Source: an uncultured Eubacteriales bacterium (GTDB taxonomy: Bacteria; Bacillota; Clostridia; Oscillospirales; Acutalibacteraceae). From it: DNA of 64,000 nt. Shown here one piece after another: positions 15,816 through 24,396 of this stretch. The stretch lies in contig CAKTVV010000002.1 of the NCBI GenBank assembly GCA_934630515.1, positions 124,001-188,000 of the forward strand, written 5' to 3'. Both the position numbers and the translations under genes were made by a program. The first letter of the stretch is position 1. The number at the start of each line of letters is the position of its first letter. Below the pieces are notes generated by a model that did not search any database, was not told the DNA's origin, and saw only the letters and a list, made by a program, of their open reading frames with translations.

Positions 15816-17542
15816 AACGCTGGATGCAATACATACGTCCCTATCTGCCCTATTTTATTATCGGTCCGCTGTGCATGATCGTGGAGGTCATCGGCGAGGT
15901 GGTGATGCCCAAGCTGCTGAGCATCGTCATCAACCGGGCCAACGCCGGCGTGCTGACCGTCGGCAACAGCCTGTGGATCATGGCGGCGATGGTGGTCACC
16001 GCCCTGCTGATGATGGCGGGCGGCGTGGGCGGCGCCTATTTCGGCGCCAAGGCATCGGTGAATTTCGCCGCCGATCTGCGCAGCGATGTCTATGCCAAGG
16101 TGCAGAAATATTCCTTTGCCAACATCGATAAATTCTCCACCGGCTCGCTGGTGACCCGGCTGACCAATGACGTGACCCAGCTGCAGAATTTCGTCAACAT
16201 GCTGCTGCGCATGGCGCTGCGGGCGCCGGGGATGATGATCGCCGCTCTGATCATGGCGATCGCCATCCGCCCCTCCCTGTCCATGGTGTTTCTGGTGAGC
16301 ATGCCGGTGATGCTGGTGGTGGTGGGGATCATCATTTCCAAGGGCTTTCCCCGGTTCTCCCGGATGCAGGAGAAGATCGACGGGCTGAACTCCACCGTGC
16401 AGGAAAACATCACCAACGTGCGGGTGGTCAAATCCTTCGTGCGGGAGACCCATGAGAACGAGAAATTTCACCGTGCCAACCGGGATCTGAAGAACGCCGG
16501 CATGAGCGCCATGAAGATCATGATCTTTATGCAGCCGGTCGCCACCCTGTTCATGAACCTGACGGTGCTGGCGGTCATTCTGTTCGGCGGCAAAATTGTG
16601 CTGAACGGGACGATGGAGGTGGGCGATCTGTCCGCCATGATCACCTATGTGACCCAGATCCTCATGTCGCTGATGATGGTGACGATGCTGCTGATGATCT
16701 CCTCCCGTGCCATGGCATCCGCCCGCCGCATCACCGAGGTGCTGGACGAGAAGATCGATCTGGACGACGCCGACGCCGCCCAGCCCGACCGGCTGGTGAC
16801 CGACGGCACCGTGGAGTTCCGGGATGTGTCCTTCCGCTATTATAAAAACAGCACCGACCCGGTGTTGTCCCACATCGACCTGACGATCCCCGCCGGATCC
16901 ACGGTGGGCATCATCGGCTCCACCGGCTGCGGCAAGACCACGCTGGTATCCCTCATCGCCCGGCTGTATGACGCCGACGAGGGGGCGGTGCTGGTGGACG
17001 GCGTGAACGTCAAGGACTATTCCCTGCGCCATCTGCGGGACGGCGTGGGCATGGTGCTGCAAAAGAACACCCTGTTCTCCGGCAGCATCGCCGAGAACCT
17101 GCGCTGGGGCGACGAGACCGCCACCGACGAGCAGGTACGCACCGCCGCCGCCCATGCCCAGGCGGATAAGTTCGTCAGCGCCTTCCCGGCGGGGTACGAC
17201 ACCCTGCTGGAGCAGGGCGGCACCAACGTCTCCGGCGGACAAAAGCAGCGGCTGTGCATCGCCCGGGCGCTGCTGAAAAAGCCCAAGATCCTCATTCTGG
17301 ACGACTCCACCAGCGCCGTGGACACCGCCACCGAGGCGCAGATCCGGCGGGCATTCAAGGAGGATCTGGCGGGCTCCACCAAGATCATCATCGCCCAGCG
17401 GATCTCCTCCGTGGAGGAGGCCGACCAGATCGTGGTGATGGACGAGGGGCAGATCTCCGGCGTAGGCACCCATGCCCAGCTGCTGGAGACCAACACGGCG
17501 TATCAGGAGATCTATGCGTCGCAGATGGGAAAGGAGGCATGA
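15812..17542 (+). CDS. Heterodimeric ABC exporter, subunit with degenerate ATPase site
   Basis: 576 residues. Six-helix membrane domain (about 15-300) and ATPase domain with Walker A GSTGCGKTT (about 369), signature VSGGQKQ (about 473) and Walker B ILILDDSTSAVD (about 493). The catalytic glutamate after Walker B is Asp here, the known asymmetry of heterodimeric exporters such as TM287/288 and BmrCD. It partners with the gene starting three bases after its stop. Probably a drug or lipid exporter controlled by the upstream MarR protein; substrate unknown. Confidence 0.92.
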   Translation: MKRWMQYIRPYLPYFIIGPLCMIVEVIGEVVMPKLLSIVINRANAGVLTVGNSLWIMAAMVVTALLMMAGGVGGAYFGAKASVNFAADLRSDVYAKVQKYSFANIDKFSTGSLVTRLTNDVTQLQNFVNMLLRMALRAPGMMIAALIMAIAIRPSLSMVFLVSMPVMLVVVGIIISKGFPRFSRMQEKIDGLNSTVQENITNVRVVKSFVRETHENEKFHRANRDLKNAGMSAMKIMIFMQPVATLFMNLTVLAVILFGGKIVLNGTMEVGDLSAMITYVTQILMSLMMVTMLLMISSRAMASARRITEVLDEKIDLDDADAAQPDRLVTDGTVEFRDVSFRYYKNSTDPVLSHIDLTIPAGSTVGIIGSTGCGKTTLVSLIARLYDADEGAVLVDGVNVKDYSLRHLRDGVGMVLQKNTLFSGSIAENLRWGDETATDEQVRTAAAHAQADKFVSAFPAGYDTLLEQGGTNVSGGQKQRLCIARALLKKPKILILDDSTSAVDTATEAQIRRAFKEDLAGSTKIIIAQRISSVEEADQIVVMDEGQISGVGTHAQLLETNTAYQEIYASQMGKEA

Positions 17543-17545
17543 CCG

Positions 17546-19507
17546 ATGGCACGCACTTTGGAACAGCTGCAAAAGCAATATAACAGCGCCGCCGACCCCA
17601 AAAAGGGCGGCATGGGCATGCGCCGGGGACACGGTCCCGGCGGACCGGGCGGTCCCCGTGCCTCCGGCAAGCCCAAGGATATGAAGCGCACCCTGTCCCG
17701 GCTCATGCACTATGTGGGAGACTACAAGGGGCGGCTGGCGGCGGTGCTGCAGTGTATGCTGGTGAGCACCGTCACCTCCCTGCTGGGCTCCTATATGCTG
17801 GCGCCCATCATCGACAAGCTGACCCTGGCGGTCAAGCCCGACGCCGTCATCAAAATGAGCGCCGCCGAGCGGGCGGCAGACGCACTGGTTTCCGGGCTGA
17901 TCGGATCGCTGCGGCTCACCGCTGCCGGCGAGGCGATGGCGTACATCATCACCGCCGGGGCGCTGCTGGGGCTGATCTATCTGGTGGGCATCGGCACCAC
18001 CTATCTGCAGGGGCGGCTTATGCTGTCGGTGTCCCAAGGGGTGATCGAGCGCATCCGCAACGACCTGTTCGAGCGGCTGCAGACTCTGCCCATCCGCTAT
18101 TTTGACGGGCACCCCACCGGCGAGATCATGTCCCGGTTCACCAACGATATCGACAACATCGACACCATGCTCAACAACTCCCTCACCTCGCTGGTGTCCG
18201 GCGCCGTCACCATTGTCGGTACCTTTGTGTTTATGATCACCACCAACTGGATCCTGACGCTGGTGACCATCGTGTTTATCCCCCTGTTTGCCAAGGGCGG
18301 TATGCTCATCGCCGGGCGCAGCCGCAAATATTACAGCGGACAGCAGGCGGCGCTGGGCGCCGTCAACGGCTACATGGAGGAGACCGTCACCGGGCAAAAG
18401 GTTGTCAAGATCTTCAACCACGAGGACACCTGCGTGGAGGAATTCAACGTCCTCAACGACGATATGCGGGATAAGCAGTTCAAGGCGCAGTTCTGGGGCG
18501 GCGTGATGGGCCCCATCATGGGCAACACCAGTCAGGTGAGCTACGGCATCACCGTCGGCATCGGCGGCGTGCTCATGTGCGTGGGCAATCTGACCCCCGG
18601 CGCCCTGACGGTGTTCGCCTCCTACGCCCGGCAGTTCTCCATGCCCATCAACCAGATCTCCCAGCAGATGGCGACCATCTTCGCCGCCATGGCGGGGGCG
18701 GAGCGGGTATTCGATGTCATGGATACCCCGCCGGAGCCGGCGGATGTGCCGCACCCCCATACGGCGGAGCAGATGCAGGGCGAGGTGGAGCTGTCCCATG
18801 TGACCTTCGGCTATACCCCCGACAAGGTGATCCTCAAGGATATTTCTCTCCTCGCCCACCCGGGGCAGAAGATCGCCTTCGTCGGCTCCACCGGCGCCGG
18901 CAAGACCACCGTAACCAATCTGCTCAACCGATTCTATGACATTCAGGAGGGCAGCATCACCATCGACGGTGTAAGCATCCGGGAGTATCCCCTTGCCGAG
19001 CTGCGGCGGCATATCGCCATGGTGCTGCAGGACACCCATCTGTTCACCGGCACGGTGATGGAGAATATCCGCTACGGGCGGCTGGACGCCACCGACGAGG
19101 AGGTGATCGCCGCCGCCAAAACCGCCAGCGCCCACTCCTTTATCATGCGGCTGGAGCACGGCTATGACACCCGGCTGGAGGGAGACGGCGCCAACCTGTC
19201 TCAGGGGCAGCGGCAGCTGCTGAATATTGCCCGGGCGGCGCTGAGCAAGGCTCCCATTCTGGTGCTGGATGAAGCCACCAGCTCGGTGGATACCCGCACC
19301 GAGCGGCACATCGAGCACGGCATGGATCGGCTCATGCAGAACCGCACCACCTTCGTGATTGCTCACCGTCTGTCCACCGTGCGCAACGCCGACGCCATTC
19401 TGGTGCTGGAGCAGGGGCAGATCGTGGAGCGGGGCAGCCACGAAACGCTGCTGGCGCAGAAGGGGCGGTATTACGAGCTGTATACCGGTCTGCGGGAATT
19501 GGATTAA
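17546..19507 (+). CDS. Heterodimeric ABC exporter, catalytic subunit
   Basis: 653 residues. A Gly/Arg/Pro-rich N-terminal extension (about 1-45) precedes the membrane domain. An extra soluble insertion (about 85-120) lies between the first two helices. Walker A GSTGAGKTT (about 446), signature LSQGQRQL (about 550), Walker B LVLDEATSSVD (about 571) with the full catalytic Glu, so this half carries the competent Walker B. It starts just after the partner gene and completes the marR operon. Confidence 0.92.
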   Translation: MARTLEQLQKQYNSAADPKKGGMGMRRGHGPGGPGGPRASGKPKDMKRTLSRLMHYVGDYKGRLAAVLQCMLVSTVTSLLGSYMLAPIIDKLTLAVKPDAVIKMSAAERAADALVSGLIGSLRLTAAGEAMAYIITAGALLGLIYLVGIGTTYLQGRLMLSVSQGVIERIRNDLFERLQTLPIRYFDGHPTGEIMSRFTNDIDNIDTMLNNSLTSLVSGAVTIVGTFVFMITTNWILTLVTIVFIPLFAKGGMLIAGRSRKYYSGQQAALGAVNGYMEETVTGQKVVKIFNHEDTCVEEFNVLNDDMRDKQFKAQFWGGVMGPIMGNTSQVSYGITVGIGGVLMCVGNLTPGALTVFASYARQFSMPINQISQQMATIFAAMAGAERVFDVMDTPPEPADVPHPHTAEQMQGEVELSHVTFGYTPDKVILKDISLLAHPGQKIAFVGSTGAGKTTVTNLLNRFYDIQEGSITIDGVSIREYPLAELRRHIAMVLQDTHLFTGTVMENIRYGRLDATDEEVIAAAKTASAHSFIMRLEHGYDTRLEGDGANLSQGQRQLLNIARAALSKAPILVLDEATSSVDTRTERHIEHGMDRLMQNRTTFVIAHRLSTVRNADAILVLEQGQIVERGSHETLLAQKGRYYELYTGLRELD

Positions 19508-19533
19508 AGCAAAATAGCGGAAAGTGTGCTTTT

Positions 19534-20154
19534 GTGGAAGAGATCAAACAACCGGAGCCGCAGAGGAGCGTCTCGCCCCTGCTGGCAGGAAACGGGCAGC
19601 GCTGCGCCTGCGGGCGGGTCCACCGCACGGATATGGCGGATATCCTCATCGGGCGGGACAGCATCGCCCGTCTGCCCGCCTGTGTGCAGCGGTATGGCGC
19701 TAAGAAGGTGTTCGTGCTGGCGGATAGCCACACCTACGCCGCCGCCGGCGAGCGGGTCTGTGCGGCGCTCCGGGCGGCGGGGATCACCGCCGTGCCGTAT
19801 GTGCTGCCGGGGGGCGGGTCGAGCCGGACGAGCTCGCCGTCGGGCAGGCGATCCTGCACTTTGACCGCAGCTGCCAGCTGGTGGTGGGGGTCGGCTCCGG
19901 GGTCATCAACGACATCGGCAAGATCCTCAGCCACACCGCCACGCTGCCCTATGCCATCGTAGCCACCGCCCCCTCTATGGACGGCTACGCCTCCGCCACC
20001 GCCTCGGTGGCACGGGACGGGCTGAAGATCTCCCTGCCGGCGAAGTGCGCCGACATCATCGTCGGGAATCTGGACGTGCTGGACGAGCTTTGCGCAGCGC
20101 CGGTATGGGGCTGAGCGCCACCCGGAGACCGACAGCTATCCTTATATACATTAA
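19534..20154 (+). pseudogene. sn-glycerol-1-phosphate dehydrogenase (EgsA/AraM-like), frameshifted and truncated
   Basis: From GTG 19534 the frame reads RTDMADILIGRDSIARLPAC and YGAKKVFVLADSHTY, an AraM/EgsA-type NAD-binding N-terminus, up to VLPGG near 19810. There a run of six G's puts the next part in another frame: RVEPDELAVGQAIL, LVVGVGSGVINDIGKILSH and TAPSMDGYASATASV, the diagnostic iron-dependent dehydrogenase-fold phrases. After NLDVLDELCAAP the protein ends; another frame gives RYGAERHPETDSYPYIH. Over 150 C-terminal residues, including expected metal ligands, are missing. At least one indel plus an internal deletion make it non-functional. It may have been co-transcribed with the exporter. 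Confidence 0.85.
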
Positions 20155-20190
20155 GACCGCCTCCGGCGTAATGCCGGGGGCGGTCTTTCG
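20155..20190 (+). terminator. Terminator after the dehydrogenase remnant
   Basis: AAGACCGCC and GGCGGTCTT flank a GC-rich loop, ending in TTT. Confidence 0.75.
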
Positions 20191-20311
20191 GTTATGGGAA
20201 ACCCCTCTGTAAGCGCCGCCCCGTCGGGGGCGGCACACGGTAAAGCCCGCTGCACTTCCTTTTTTCGATCGTCCGCCGCCGGACGCCGTTTTCCTGCAGC
20301 GCCGCCGGACG
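20191..20311. other. Intergenic region at the end of the large carbohydrate operon
   Basis: A hairpin CCGCCCC-GTCG-GGGGCGG (around 20217-20234) and a direct repeat CGTCCGGCGGCG (two copies on the minus strand, about 20268-20311) follow the permease stop. The hairpin lacks a T-tract, so it is a weak candidate for the operon terminator. Confidence 0.4.
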
Positions 20312-21238
20312 CTATTCCCCGGTGATGCCCGACTGCTCGATGCTGGCGATAAACCTGCGCTGGCAGGCGATATACAGCACGATCATCGGCAGCACCGACA
20401 GCAGCGTGCCCGCCAGCGCCACCGACTCGTTGGGATCCGACGCCACCGAGGCGCCGTCGCCGTACTGCGCCTTATACAAGGTAGTAAACGAGCTGAGCTT
20501 CAGCGGCAGGGTGGGGATCGATCCGCCGAACATATAGTTCGCCTGATAGGTCTCATTCCAATACCAGACCAGACTGAACAAAAAGCACAGCACGATCGCC
20601 GAGCCGGCGATGGGCAGAGCGATGCGCAGGAAAATCTGAAGCTTTCCGGCGCCGTCCAGCTGTGCCGCCTCATCAAAGGAGCGGGGATAGCTGGAGAAAT
20701 ACTGGAAAAACACCAGAATGAAAATAGCGCTCTTGATCCCCTGCCCCAGCAGCGCCGGCACATACTGCACCCACACGGTGTTCACCATTCCCAGATCGTG
20801 GAACAGCGCATAGCGGGGGATCAGCATCACCTGCGTCGGCAGGATAAAGGTGGCGATGATCAGCAGCATCCACACATTCCGGCTTTTCAGCCGGAACCGT
20901 GCCAGACCGAAGCCGGCGCAGGCGCAGACCGCCGTCTGCAGGATCGCCGGCACCAGACTCATCAAGACGGAATTGCCGAACGCCCGGAAGAAATCCAGCG
21001 TTACAAACGCCTGCTGAAAGTTCCCCCAATACAGCTCCCGGGGGATCCAGGTGACCCGGGGATCGGTCAGGTCGCTGACGGAGAAAAAGCTGTTGACGAC
21101 CATATACACGATCGGATACAGGTATACAAAGCCGATGGCGATCAATATCCCATACCGCAAAAGCGCCACAGGCAGGCTGTCCCGGGTCTCGTTTCCCTTC
21201 AGCCAGACGGCAGCGGTTCCTTTTTTCCAACGTTTCAT
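20312..21238 (-). CDS. Carbohydrate ABC permease, MalG/MsmG type (pair 2)
   Basis: 308 residues, six transmembrane segments. The EAA loop EAAQLDGAGKLQIFLRIALP, which contacts the ATPase, is clear. GAGGAA precedes the ATG. Last gene of the 22.5 kb unit, 12 bases after the partner permease. The pair forms one carbohydrate channel (CUT1 type). No ATPase is encoded nearby, so a shared MsmX/UgpC-type ATPase from elsewhere is expected, as is common for CUT1 importers in Firmicutes. Confidence 0.9.
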   Translation of the reverse strand: MKRWKKGTAAVWLKGNETRDSLPVALLRYGILIAIGFVYLYPIVYMVVNSFFSVSDLTDPRVTWIPRELYWGNFQQAFVTLDFFRAFGNSVLMSLVPAILQTAVCACAGFGLARFRLKSRNVWMLLIIATFILPTQVMLIPRYALFHDLGMVNTVWVQYVPALLGQGIKSAIFILVFFQYFSSYPRSFDEAAQLDGAGKLQIFLRIALPIAGSAIVLCFLFSLVWYWNETYQANYMFGGSIPTLPLKLSSFTTLYKAQYGDGASVASDPNESVALAGTLLSVLPMIVLYIACQRRFIASIEQSGITGE

Positions 21239-21250
21239 GTGCGTGTTTCC

Positions 21251-22123
21251 TCACGATCTGTCGTTTTTGCTGCGGACGACGCTGAACAGAACGAACACCA
21301 CGATCAGCAGCACCAGCAGGATGGCAAAATATATCCAGGACATTGCCGCCGAAAAGCTGTACATCCGTGTGGTATCAAACAGGTGGCTGGTAATCTTATG
21401 GTTGATGGACAGCTCGGAGTAGTTGGAAATGTCCACCACGGCATAGATGGCGCAGACCATCGCAATGGGGGCGATATGGGGCAGGGTGATCTTCCAGAAC
21501 TTTTCCCAGCCGCCGGCGCCGTCGATGGACGCCGCCTCATACAGCGACGGCGAGATCTTCTGCAGCCCCGCCAGAAATACGATGATCTCCACGCCCGAAA
21601 ACCACAGGATCAGCACCAGATTATTCAGTATGTACACCAGCGGACTGCGGATGATCCCGGGCAGCGCATTGATCAGGCTGAAGATCTCCGGATTTTTCGT
21701 GGAAAAATCCACGGTATAATTGGTGAGCAGACCGCTGATCGCCGGACCGCTCATCACGATGACCGGCAGGAAGAACACCGCCCGCAGAAATGTCCGCCCC
21801 ACGAATTTTTTATTGAGCAGCAGCGCAATGATCAGCGAAAACACCACGATCACCGGTGTGGCGCAGCAGATCAGCACCACCGCCTCGCTCACATCCAGCC
21901 GAAACTGCGTATCCACATTCCAGGCATAGTCATAAAACTGCAGACCGGTAAAGCTCAGCACGGTTTTACCGGGATACAGCTGCACATTGCTCAGGCTCAG
22001 GATCACCGAGTACACCACCGGGTACAGGGTCAGCCCGAAAAAGCCCACGATCCACGGGAGCAAAAACGCCAGCCCGACCAGCTTATCCTTTTTCTCGTAA
22101 TTCAGTACACGCTTCAAGCTCAC
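21251..22123 (-). CDS. Carbohydrate ABC permease, MalF/LacF type (pair 2)
   Basis: About 290 residues, six transmembrane segments after a basic N-terminus (KRVLNYEKKDKLVGLAFLLP). The EAA loop is EAASIDGAGGWEKFWKITLP. The GTG at 22123 overlaps the DUF5696 stop (GTGA). A TTG two codons on, ten bases from GAGG, is an equally good start. The long in-frame stretch upstream is inside the DUF5696 gene and was rejected. It partners with the MalG-type gene downstream. Confidence 0.88.
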   Translation of the reverse strand: MSLKRVLNYEKKDKLVGLAFLLPWIVGFFGLTLYPVVYSVILSLSNVQLYPGKTVLSFTGLQFYDYAWNVDTQFRLDVSEAVVLICCATPVIVVFSLIIALLLNKKFVGRTFLRAVFFLPVIVMSGPAISGLLTNYTVDFSTKNPEIFSLINALPGIIRSPLVYILNNLVLILWFSGVEIIVFLAGLQKISPSLYEAASIDGAGGWEKFWKITLPHIAPIAMVCAIYAVVDISNYSELSINHKITSHLFDTTRMYSFSAAMSWIYFAILLVLLIVVFVLFSVVRSKNDRS

Positions 22124-24396
22124 GCCCCCTCTTCCACGCAGATCCCGCTCTTGGCGGCGACCACCACCGAGCCGTCCCGGTATTCCTCGTTGAGATAATT
22201 CACATACACCGTCACGCCGTTGGAATACCGCACCCGGACGACGCCCTTTTGCAGCACCCGATGCTCCTCCATGACGGCGCCCTCGGTCTTTTGCAGCACC
22301 GCATTGAGCTGGCGGTAGCTGGACACCATCGCCTCCTGCCAATTCTCCATATGAATGGAAAAATAGTCGGAGGAGGGGGTGCCGATGAGCTTCTCATTCT
22401 CCGCCTGCATCGTCAGGAAGGAGGGATAGGCGCCGTATTCCAGAAGCTTCAGCAGGCTGTCCTCGGTGTAGTACCCCTGATTGATATAGGGCGCATAGTA
22501 ATCCACCGAGCCCTTCAGCACCATCGGCAAAAACGGCACCGAATCGGTCTCGAACAGGTATTGACTGTTTTCCAGCGGCATATCGAAATAGGCGTCGGTA
22601 TCCCCCCACAGATAGGCGTTGGGGGCAGAAAAGGCGAGGGTGTTATCGGATCGGCTCAGCAGCTTCCGGATGGCGCTGCCGTTGGTGTCCCGGGTGATGG
22701 TATCTCCCTTGGTGAAGTCGCTGTAGATGTGGCTGCCCAGCCCCGTCAGCGCCAGCCCCAGATTGCTGTATTGCTTCTGGAGCTTCTGCAGAGAGGAGAT
22801 GACCGCCTTGGGCTGCATCACATACGCCGTATTGTACTTGAGGGTCTTGTTGTCCCGGACAAAGCCCATGTTTTTATTGGAGATCGTCTTGGCAGAATCC
22901 ATATCCGGGTTGCACTGATCCTTATTGGCCGTCAGCGGATTAAACTGCAAAAACAGCTGCCCGCCGCCGCTCTCCAGCTGCTCCCGGAGCCGGCTCAGCT
23001 CCTCGATCGACCCCAAGCGGCTGTCCAAAGCGGTATTGCCGTAGGTGCCGCCGTTCAGCCCGCCCTTTGTCCAGCCGATATAGGACAGGGTGATATTTTC
23101 TATGCCCTGCCCGTTGAGGGTGCGGCACATCTCCGCCGCCTCGCTGACCGAGGTCATCCGGACATAGTGGTTGAAGAGCTTGCCGCTTTTGACATCCGCC
23201 GCCAGCACCGCCAGACGCAGCGGCACCGCTGCGTCCGCCCGCTCCTGCTTGTCCTTGAGGGTGCTTTCCTGCAGCAGGGAGCGGTATTTCACCGCCATGC
23301 CGGAATAATCCGCCGCATCCCCCGACAGGAAATGATAGCTCACCGAGGGGGTCATACGGTTGGCTTTTTTCTGATTCACCGGGATGCCGCTGCCGTCCTT
23401 TTTCAGCGTCTGGGCATACACCGTTCGGAAATCGAACCGTGCCGTCACCCAGTTATAGTCGATCACATACCCGGCAGGCGAGGCATAGACGCTGGCGTAG
23501 GTGGCGCCCTCGTCGATCACCGCCAAAAAGGCGTCGCTGCCCACGCCGTGTACGGCGCCGAATACCGGAGCGGTGACGGTGGGGGCATCCGTAAGATAGT
23601 CGTTGGTGCGCTTTGCCATCAGGTCATTGGAGTTGGAGGTCGGATCCACCGCCGGGTCGTCTCCGTAGACCCGTTTATCAAAGGGCGAGAGATATTTGGT
23701 CGGCTGGGCATACCGGATCAAAGCGCCCGGGCCGTCCGGCACAAACATATAGCCGCTGACCCGGTCGCCGTAGGTGCAGCCGAAAAACGGCAGCAGATAC
23801 AGCGATTGCAGCAGGAAGCTGCCCTCCTCCCGGAGACTGTCCTCCACCAGCGACACAGAGATGCCGTCCGGCTGCAGACGCAGCGCCACGGCAAAGGAGA
23901 TCTCCGTCTGCCGATCGCTGACCCGCAGCACCGCCCCGTCAGCGGTCTTTTCCAGCTCCCGCTCCATGCGGGGGTCGCTGATGCTCACCTGCGTGGACAT
24001 ACATTCCGCATTGAGATAGGTGAACGTGACCAGCGACTGCGCCAGCGCCGTCCAGGTATCGTTGAGCCCCTCGGCGCCGTCGGCGGGTACGCTCCCCCAG
24101 ACGTAACCGGTCTGCTTATTCAGCACCCGGACATTGCAGATATCCTCCCGGAAATACAGGGCATACCCCTCGTTCTCCGCCAGCAGCGCATAGCCGTCCG
24201 GCACCGACAGGGTGTTGGCTGCCGCCTGCCCCCGCACGGCGTCCGGATGGGCGTGACGGCAGGAATTGAGATCCAGTGCGGTGGTATCCGGCGTGATAAA
24301 GTCGGTCTTGCCGCCCGAACGGGCCAGCACCGCCGAGCACAGCAGCGCCGCCGCCAGCAGGCTGCACAAAAGCACCTGAAGCCTTTTAGATAACAT
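22120..24396 (-). CDS. Secreted DUF5696 protein, putative glycan-active enzyme
   Basis: 758 residues. Signal peptide 1-25, then a beta-rich region (FREDICNVRVLNKQTGYVWGS, ADGAVLRVSDRQTEISFAV) resembling the N-terminal sandwich of several glycosidases. A large alpha/beta region (about 330-640) has NITLSYIGWTKGGLNGG, LFLQFNPLTANKDQCNPD and YSNLGLALTGLGSHIYSDF, a TIM-barrel-like rhythm. I assign DUF5696 from memory of clusters where it sits with YIP1 proteins and CUT1 permeases; activity is not established. Its start overlaps the YIP1 gene by 11 bases and its stop overlaps the permease. The extracellular location and neighbours suggest substrate processing or capture before import. Confidence 0.7.
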   Translation of the reverse strand: MLSKRLQVLLCSLLAAALLCSAVLARSGGKTDFITPDTTALDLNSCRHAHPDAVRGQAAANTLSVPDGYALLAENEGYALYFREDICNVRVLNKQTGYVWGSVPADGAEGLNDTWTALAQSLVTFTYLNAECMSTQVSISDPRMERELEKTADGAVLRVSDRQTEISFAVALRLQPDGISVSLVEDSLREEGSFLLQSLYLLPFFGCTYGDRVSGYMFVPDGPGALIRYAQPTKYLSPFDKRVYGDDPAVDPTSNSNDLMAKRTNDYLTDAPTVTAPVFGAVHGVGSDAFLAVIDEGATYASVYASPAGYVIDYNWVTARFDFRTVYAQTLKKDGSGIPVNQKKANRMTPSVSYHFLSGDAADYSGMAVKYRSLLQESTLKDKQERADAAVPLRLAVLAADVKSGKLFNHYVRMTSVSEAAEMCRTLNGQGIENITLSYIGWTKGGLNGGTYGNTALDSRLGSIEELSRLREQLESGGGQLFLQFNPLTANKDQCNPDMDSAKTISNKNMGFVRDNKTLKYNTAYVMQPKAVISSLQKLQKQYSNLGLALTGLGSHIYSDFTKGDTITRDTNGSAIRKLLSRSDNTLAFSAPNAYLWGDTDAYFDMPLENSQYLFETDSVPFLPMVLKGSVDYYAPYINQGYYTEDSLLKLLEYGAYPSFLTMQAENEKLIGTPSSDYFSIHMENWQEAMVSSYRQLNAVLQKTEGAVMEEHRVLQKGVVRVRYSNGVTVYVNYLNEEYRDGSVVVAAKSGICVEEGA

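Noticed and set aside
15470..19441. An open frame of more than 1300 codons antisense to the MarR/ABC exporter genes.
   Set aside because: Its translation is a His/Gln/Gly-rich shadow of GC-rich coding DNA, without RBS or family text; both strands cannot be genes here.
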